This document shows, in pieces, positions 57,345-64,000 of a stretch of 64,000 nucleotides of DNA. Location: positions 16,368,001 to 16,432,000 of the forward strand of contig CM059622.1 of the NCBI GenBank assembly GCA_030435675.1, read 5' to 3'. A program made the position numbers and the translations under genes. The notes under the pieces were generated by a model. That model saw only the letters and a program-made list of their open reading frames with translations, ran no database searches and was not told the DNA's origin. Each line of letters opens with the position of its first letter. Positions within the stretch are counted from its first letter, which is position 1. Source of the DNA: Steinernema hermaphroditum. Its lineage: Eukaryota; Nematoda; Chromadorea; Rhabditida; Steinernematidae.

Positions 57345-57850
57345 ATATATAAATTGTTCGGAAATATCAGTGACGCAGTGCTAGTTACTCCTCTTGTGAG
57401 ATACAAACACAGGTCTTGTCTGACCGACGTCAAGACGAGTGTGAAGCTGGGGCGGCTAGCAATGCTACTAATCTAGAATTAATTCCACCTTCTATTAAAC
57501 TGAAACATTAATAGGAATACAGAGGACCGGGGAAGGGGCGAGGGGACATCGGCGTGGCGATGGCGAGACGGTCTCTGCGTGACGCGGGAGGGCGACTCTC
57601 GATCGACGGCGGGGGCGAGTCGACGATGGCGACTGGAGGCCGGACGGCAGCGGTCAGAGAGGTCAGGGCTCCCGCCCTTACAACGAGCTTTTTGGATTTA
57701 CATCCACTCTACTGTTTGCTGAAAAGCTCGTTCATTTTCTGTCTTCTCATTATTTCGGAGCTATAAAAGCTAACTGATTCAGATAGTACGTCTTTATTTG
57801 AAATCGTAAAACGCTTTAACCTTTTAACATTAAGATGTCCTCTTTTTGTT
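57345..57850 (+). repeat. orphan copy of the Srx proximal promoter region
   Basis: Blocks TTGTTCGGAAATATCAGTG, CTTGTGAGATACAAACAC, TGCTGAAAAGCTCGTTCATT and AACTGATTCAGATAGTACGT match, in order, the 5' flanks of genes C (50860-51120) and E (59150-59290). No receptor exon follows; an R1 copy comes instead. An unrelated GC-rich segment (about 57523-57680) is inserted in the middle. Confidence 0.75.
57523..57680. other. GC-rich insert
   Basis: This segment is markedly richer in G and C than anything around it (for example GGCGATGGCGAGACGGTCTC) and interrupts the orphan promoter copy. No motif or ORF that I recognise, apart from a short fortuitous one. Confidence 0.5.
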
Positions 57851-57879
57851 TTCCTTTGATGGTCATTTTTCTGGTTCCT

Positions 57880-57985
57880 GGAGATGGCGAAATGGGCTTC
57901 TTGCGGGCTTCCTATGGCGTGGGACATCTTGTTGTCAGCGGTGGTGGGACTACGGCTTCCGGGTGTCCCAATTGTCCCAAGGTTC
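57880..57985 (-). repeat. interspersed repeat family R1, short minus copy
   Basis: It contains the reverse complement of the core: GGGACACCCGGAAGCCGTAG then CCACCACCGC on the minus strand, as in the 50.3-50.6 kb copy. Confidence 0.5.
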
Positions 57986-58609
57986 ACCATGTTCTGTTAT
58001 CGCCTGCGTTTCCAAATGGCCAAGTATTACAACAGACAATGGCGATATGCAGCAGGTCGCTACCACTCACAGTTACCATGCGCGCATAGCGACTCCACGA
58101 GTTTATTTCTACTTCAGGGAAATAGAGGCCGACTGTTGAAAAAATGACCCTTGGATTCTCAAAAAGTCCGACTGCCCGATTCTCAAAAAGTCTGGCTGTA
58201 TCTTTTTAAGTTGACCTCCTTAATTCCTCTTCATTTTGGGATGAGGGATTCCAGCTTTCATGATATATTAGCGTTCTCTTCGCTCTATGTTACCCTCATA
58301 AGTACTCGTCCATAAATGATGACATCAGAGGAAACCATGCAAAATAAGACAAAGAGGTCGAAAATTGGACCAAAAACATTTTTTGACCTTGAACTCCTTG
58401 TGTTCCATGAACAAGGAATTCGGCTCTTGCCCTAGAATTGGGCTGCAGTTGCTCAGTCAAATAGGCAATAACGGGAATGATAGGCATTATATATGTTAAT
58501 AAACAGGCACGTAAATCATCGGACTTTGTTCATGGATAAACCCAATAAATTCATTCGCAGTGGACAGAAAACATTTCTTTGTTCTTTGTCCATTGCAGTC
58601 GTGCACCTG

Positions 58610-59374
58610 TGAGTCCAACAACAAACATCATTCCCACAAAAAAAAAACATTAGTTAGAAACGGGAGCCTTGGTCGGAGGCGTACAATCTTGGGAAATATA
58701 AAAGAGTCTCTTTTCTCAAAATAGTGTCACTACAGTTGTTCGATACGGATACGCTCAAAAAGTCGTGTGCAACGCGGGGAGAGAGAATAAACAACATCTT
58801 TATTCGATCCACTCCGTGCAACGACCCGAACAACATTGTTCACTGATCCCCCGCACGGTTCATCAACTCAAGTCTAGACAGTTAAGACTAGACAGGGCTC
58901 TCATGGTTGTTTTCGTGAAATAAGCTGGTATGTCTCACAAAACGGGTTAGTTTCCCAGGTTGGCCCAGCTTTCCCGTCTTATGGTATTGGTTTCCCAGAC
59001 TAGACGATAATGAATTGGTAGAGGCGAAGGTGGTCCAATTCAAAGCCACCCCCGGAGACGAGAAAAGTGCATGAAATGCGCTCAAAAAAAACTCTGTTCT
59101 CTGTTCGACTACAGTCTCTAACACCGCTTCCCGCCGTTTTTTATCCCCGATTGTGAGAAACATAGCTCTTGTCTTACCCAAGTTCACCCGAACTTTTAGG
59201 ATTTGGATCTACCCGATCGGGTTGGCTGAAAAGTTCGTTCATTGTCCATCTCGTCACTTAAAAGGTAACTAATTCAGATAGTGCGTCTGCATAAAAGAGC
59301 TTTAAAGCTTGAATAAACGGAACCTTGCATTGTTTTGGGCAGAAAAATAACCGCGCAGCACTCCATACGCTAAG
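58610..59374 (+). repeat. 5' part of Srx tandem unit E
   Basis: It repeats the unit blocks (ACAAACATCATTCCCA, GAAACGGGAGCCTTGGTCGG, AATCTTGGGAAATATAA, CTCATGGTTGTTTTCGTGAA, GACGATAATGAATTGGTA). An unrelated segment of about 160 bp (about 58737-58897) is inserted between the third and fourth. The last 42 bp before the ATG is almost identical to gene C (AGAAAAATAACCGCGCAGCA). Confidence 0.8.
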
Positions 59375-60612
59375 ATGGACAATTCAACTTTCGTCTACGG
59401 TAGTGAGCTTCAAGGACGTGGCTATACAACCGACAGAGACCTCATCTTCGGATATGCAACCACATTGGTAACCTCTCTTTCCGAGCTGTATCAAACCGGA
59501 GGATTTTAGATAAGTCTTCTAGCCTTCACTGGATCTCTCATCAACCTTTTTCTCATCAAGAACTTGAAGAACTTCCACAATGCTTTTGGATTCTTCTGGG
59601 CCATCAGGACTGTCGGCGACCTTGGAAGCACCATCGCGTCTGGGATGTACGCCGGTCCCATCACTATCCTGTAAGATCCAGCCAGCTATAACAGGCTTTA
59701 TGAGAGTATAGGCAACCCACTTACATCCCGCCATGGCTCGTGATCTTCGCCTATCAGTTCTCCATCACGTTCTCCTACGTCCAGTGTGTGATGAACCTGG
59801 TGATCGCGATGAATCGCTTCGTAGCCGTGTGCTTCCCGATCCGGTATAAAATGATCTTCAACAAGAGTCTCTGCATCGGGGTGGCCCTCTGTGTTCTGTT
59901 CCAGGCGTTGTTTCTCGTTAGCTTGTACTTCAGTAAGTTCTCTTCATCCTGCCATCCTCAGTACGTACTTTCCAGTCTTCCCCTGCAACCATATCGGCTA
60001 CGGTCCGCGATTCTACTCAAACGTTTTCGTCAAATGTTCCGCTGACCTGGACCGCAACTACTCAATCATTTCATTCTACTTCATCAAAGTGTGCTTCGCA
60101 ATCGCTTGCTTCGGAACCGGTATCATCAACTCGACCACGTTCTTCAAAATCATTTACATACGCATCGTAAGCACCCCCTGTCACTCTATTCCATTCTGAT
60201 TCCTCATTTAGTCGTCGATTACAACATACAACAACAAAGACTTTAGGAGGGATGTTCGGCTGTTCACTTTGGTAGGTAATAAATACAGTATCTGCACTAA
60301 ACGATTGTTTTCTTAAGGGAGTGGTCCAAGACATCCTCATGACAGTCGTCGTCCTGGCCCTTATCGTTTGCAACAATCAAAAGGATATCGGTGTGGTTGG
60401 CATTGTACTCAGCTATGACGGGCTGATCTTCATCTACTTGTTCAACTCGTCAGTTCTAACTATCCATATGACAAACGAAGAGCGTCCTGTTTAGAGCTTC
60501 CATGATCTTCTTCAACCCGGAATGCCGTCGATTCCTCTTTTCTCGCAACAGCTCGATCATCTCGCTGGTCTCCCCCGGCAACGATAACTCACCGCCTCTC
60601 GTGTCATTGTGA
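59375..60612 (+). CDS. Srx-family chemoreceptor, gene E (C/D mosaic)
   Basis: Exons 59375-59467, 59510-59670, 59712-59932, 59976-60166, 60212-60271, 60318-60448 and 60495-60612 give 324 residues. Up to exon 6 the protein and introns are almost identical to gene C (NRFVAVCFPIRYKMIF, PCNHIGYGPRFYSN, FRRDVRLFTL then GVVQDILM). The donor of intron 6, the last exon (FNPECRRFLFSR, SPGNDN) and the 3' flank (AATCTTCGACACCTTTCC) instead follow gene D. The reading frame is intact, so the mosaic should be functional, with a C-type ligand pocket and a D-type cytoplasmic tail. Exon 6 has the CTTAAG acceptor. Confidence 0.94.
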
Positions 60613-61846
60613 TGGTGAAAATCTTCGACACCTTTCCTCATTTATTTCCGATCTAATTGTTATTATCGAGCAATCGGTTACGGTTGAGCTGATGATCTAG
60701 TGAACGAAACAGAAGCGATAAACTTTTAGATAGTTCTGAAATGCTCGAGAACATTTCACTGCGATCTCACTCTGGTTGTCGACAGATCGGTTGAAGAAGG
60801 TAACACGACTGAACCAAAACACACTTTTAACTCACATTATAAAAGGCGTTATTGGCTCCTCAAGAAAAGCAATGTCAATCCTGCTGTTCGTAGTAGCTCC
60901 GTACAAATCACGGAGAGCTCTCATTCGCGTATTGTCGGTAGGCAACCTGAAAAGCTACGCTGGTATTATGACCTTTTGTTACAACTGCACTTTCCGTTTA
61001 TTTCGGGAAAATTATAGCTGATCACCCTCTTCATGATCTCTACTGCTTCCCTGTATCGCCTGAATGGTGAATGAACGAAAGTGCAAATGTTAAAAGTGTG
61101 GTAAACAAGCAGTAGCTTGGGCGTTTCATTCTTCTGGTAGTACATAATCTTGCACTATTTCTACGGCAGAATGGAGTCTGAATGCACTGACAGTAAACAG
61201 AACGGGGGTTCGAAGTACAGACAGGATTAGAAGATTAAAGATACGAGACGGATGGCGAGATACGAGACGTTCCCATTGTCGAAAGCAAATGAATAACGTT
61301 ATTAGCCATGTACTACTTGCCAGTAGATGAAAAAAACTATTCGTAGAACGTGCATTGTCTTTTGCGCGTTGAACTCCCATCCCAGACAGCATGGAAAAAA
61401 GGAAAACAAAGCCATACTGTGCTAGACCCCCCAAGATCTTTGAGCTGAACCACCACCCAAGATCTTGTATTTGATAGACATCTTAGGTCTTCCAAAGACA
61501 GAAATATCATGGAAAAAAATGTCATATCTCGATTTTCACGAGTTGAGTACAAACTTCTTTTAAACCTTTTATGTGTCACATATTTCAACGCAAGTCACCG
61601 ACAAGTGACCGACTTCAGAATTGAAGCAAATCTTCTGCTTCAATGGGTGGCACAGTGGTGAGAGACTGCTTGGCTAGACGTTGCAAACTACGTGGCCGAA
61701 ACATTCGTAGTTGGTTGATTTTTTTGTGAATTTGTGAGGGGGACGCACAAGCTACAAGGTAAACTAAGGAGGCCATTGATCAGTCGAACATTTTTAGTGA
61801 AGTTGGTTTCATTTTGAACTAGTAAAGGACCTTTTTTGGGATTTTG
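60613..61846. other. no gene recognised
   Basis: The first 60 bp are the D-like 3' flank of gene E. A short minus-orientation R1 fragment lies near 61630-61700. Overlapping short ORFs have no motifs. Confidence 0.4.
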
Positions 61847-61991
61847 TTGCGCCACCAACGATGGCCGAGAACGACCGCTCACTTAAAGACGTTTTTGATC
61901 ATTTGCGTCTGCATGTGTCTCCACCGCTCTCTCAGAAGTTAGCCAAGTGAGTTGAGTGAGCGGGCGTTCTCGGCCATCGTTGGTGGCGCAA
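61847..61991. mobile_element. hairpin element at the edge of an R1 copy
   Basis: TTGCGCCACCAACGATGGCC at 61847 is mirrored by GGCCATCGTTGGTGGCGCAA ending at 61991, with arms of about 38 bp ending in CGCTCACT. Part of the right arm (CTCGGCCAT.GTTGGTGGCGC) also begins the R1 copy at 21.45 kb, so this hairpin may be the 5' end of the R1 family. Confidence 0.75.
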
Positions 61992-62200
61992 TGATCGCCC
62001 CGTTCCAATCCGTCGTGGCTGGCCTGGAACGTTAGCCGAATCACATCTCGCCAAGAAGACCGTCTGACCACCCGCGCCTCACAAGGTCAAGATCCGCTCT
62101 AACTTCGAAGTTTGCGCCGCCAGCCGAGGCGAAGATGGCTTTCGTTTCGTCGGCTGAGTTCCATCACGCAACTTCCGGACGCGACCTCTTCATCGCTTCG
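61992..62200 (+). repeat. interspersed repeat family R1, rightmost copy
   Basis: It contains CTCGCCAAGAAGACCGTCTG, CCACCCGCGCCTC, AACTTCGAAG and GCCAGCCGAGGCGAAGATGG, matching the distal half of the 18.2 and 21.4 kb copies. Confidence 0.6.
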
Positions 62201-64000
62201 AAGCCTGCGTACACTGATGAGATCGACTGGGTTATCTTTGACTCCGACATCATGTCCTGCGACGAAGAAGGAAGAGCACGAATACCGAGAACTACGGTCC
62301 TTCGTTGTGCATGATGAGATATCTTGCATTCTGAATACCATTGATTCAAGAGTGAATGACGAAATGAAAAGCGACCATTTATCTAAGTAGCTACACAAAC
62401 TAAAAGTTTTAACATTTTAGGCATATGATCTTCTCCCGGGGGGTTACACTAATCATCACCCTATATTCCGTCACGCATGTGGCAAGTGGTATCCTATAAG
62501 CTGAAGTTTCCCAGACGAACAACAGTACAACAAAGGGCGACACGAATTCGCTGTAGATAGTGCACACTGAAAGCTACAGTATACATTCAAGAACGAACAA
62601 AGAACGTGCGGGCATTACCTGGAGCCGTCTGAAAAAAATGTGATGGTTGACATGATCCTACAAAGTAAACACAAGGTCACAAAGAGAACGGCATCTCCAG
62701 GACAATGCATTGTCAATTTTTTGCTTAGCAGAGATGATCCCATGAATATCGTTATCGTCCTTTCAATTGTCCGTAGTGATTGCACTTCCAACCCCCGTCC
62801 TGTTAGTATAAAATGGTCGAAAATTCATACGAACTATCTGTTCTGCTACCCCCCATCCGAGGCCTATGTATGTTCGCTGATCAACTCGTCTACATATTAG
62901 TCTGGTCATTCGTTGGATAATAATGTTTTGAAAAACATTTCAAACGACACGAAAAGGTCTTGATCACTCGAGCAAGAAATTCTATGACGCATATGACGCA
63001 CCTTTGATTCTTGTCTCATCTGGTTCCTGCTCGCACGATCTTTTCTCGTCCTTGAGTGTATACTGTAGTTTTGAGTGTGCACTGCCTACACCGCACTTGC
63101 GTCGCTTTTCGTTGCCTTGATTCAGATGGGAAACTGCAAGATATATGAGACCACAAAGGTCCTACTCGGAATATAAGATACATGTAGGCTAGTGGTTAGT
63201 GTAACCCCGCGAGGAGAAGATCGACAAATGCCCGTTTAGTTGTTCAAAATGAAGCCTGCCGGAAACTTCATGTTAAAGGAGGCCTTACTCAGCATATGCT
63301 TTCATGATTATTCCCACTCGGGTAGCGTAGGTCGCCGGGGTCTCATATAATGTGTATCGAATGCTTAAAACCATGTATGTCCAAGTTTTAGAGGCTATTC
63401 TCTTGTATGAGCTTCGCTAAATCATAAAAAAGCAATAGTATAGTCATATACTGTACCTTTGAGTATGCACTACCTACAGTGTATTTCTGTCGCTTTTTTA
63501 TGCCTTTATTTGTATCAGAAACTTCATGGTAAAGGAGAGGCTCTGGTCAACACTAGCGGTTAGCATAAGTAGCCGGGTTGAGTATAATGTGTGCTCAAAT
63601 TCCCTCGTATATCCCCAAGCTTTAGAGGCTATTCTCTTTTATGATCTTCGCCAGAGTGGTACCGTAGTCCCTGGTCTTTTTTTTCTTGTTGTGATACAAC
63701 AGACAAAATCATGGTCGACTTGTAGTCGGCGATGTCTGTATATGTAGTATGTGTTGAAACAATTATCGAAACTGTCGTATGACCATTACGTTTCAAACAA
63801 CAGTAAACATAAGGTCACAAATGGAACGGCACCTCAGGAATAGGCCATTGTTGTCGCGACTGTCTCATTGTTGATCATTAGAGCACAAAGGGAACGGAAT
63901 ACATGTCGTTATCTCGGATGTACTTCCAGACTATAAATTCCTCGGAAGTGGGTACCTTCGTTCAATTTGTCTGTCGCTCGTAGGCGACTATGTTCATTGG
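62201..64000. repeat. gene-free right end with paired direct repeats
   Basis: Two diverged direct copies start at about 63070 and 63458 (offset 388): TTTGAGTGTGCACTGCCTAC against TTTGAGTATGCACTACCTAC, then TTTTAGAGGCTATTCTCTTG-like blocks. Another pair, AAGGTCACAAAGAGAACGGC at about 62672 and AAGGTCACAAATGGAACGGC at about 63811, suggests a larger nested duplication. No gene recognised. Confidence 0.6.

Noticed and set aside
1..64000. CRISPR arrays, operons of bacterial type, or prophage
   Set aside because: No regularly spaced repeats, no Shine-Dalgarno-linked gene runs; all convincing genes have spliceosomal introns.

Overview
This window is nuclear DNA from a free-living-type nematode (order Rhabditida in the broad sense). 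The evidence is short introns (mostly 41-60 nt) ending in TTTAG, TTCAG or TTAAG, five chemoreceptor genes of the nematode-specific Srx (serpentine receptor class X) family, and a CPSF-1 open reading frame whose ATG directly follows a TTCCAG acceptor, as expected for spliced-leader trans-splicing. I cannot fix the genus; a diplogastrid-like genome would fit the repeat-rich, intron-dense layout, but that is a guess. All gene models below were built by hand: exons were joined at GT..AG sites and reading phase was checked across every junction.

Layout. 1-10 kb: three tRNA-Gly(GCC) copies (one with a damaged T-loop), one tRNA-Leu(CAG), a small gene made of three tandem basic/leucine-zipper-like modules (2970-4213), and an orphan 7TM receptor on the minus strand (7756-9555) that carries one of the tRNA-Gly genes in an intron. 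10-18 kb: gene-poor, with a tRNA-derived SINE, a hAT-type MITE and diverged tandem repeats. 18-26 kb: an LCAT/group XV phospholipase A2 gene (minus), a possible 51-residue membrane microprotein, and an SLC9B/NHA-type Na+/H+ antiporter (plus). 28-33 kb: a complete 14-exon CPSF-1 (CPSF160) gene. 33-61 kb: a chemoreceptor cluster of five intact Srx genes (A minus; B, C, D, E plus) plus a complete secreted aspartic protease. Most of the remaining 35-45 kb is repeats, including a decayed mariner-type element inserted in one half of a direct duplication. 61-64 kb: repeats only.

How it fits together. The four housekeeping or metabolic genes (LCAT-like, NHA, CPSF-1, aspartic protease) act independently. 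The story of the right half is gene-family growth. Srx A and B are a recent inverted duplicate, and a scrap of an aspartic protease lies 3' of A just as the intact protease lies 3' of B. Srx C, D and E sit in tandem units that also share about 1.5-2.5 kb of 5' noncoding sequence. Srx E is a mosaic: exons 1-6 come from a C-like gene and the last intron, last exon and 3' flank from a D-like gene. All five receptors keep exactly the same exon lengths (93, 161, 221, 191, 60, 131, then a variable last exon). Many intergenic stretches are also made of pairs of diverged direct repeats, so local duplication looks like the main force shaping this window.
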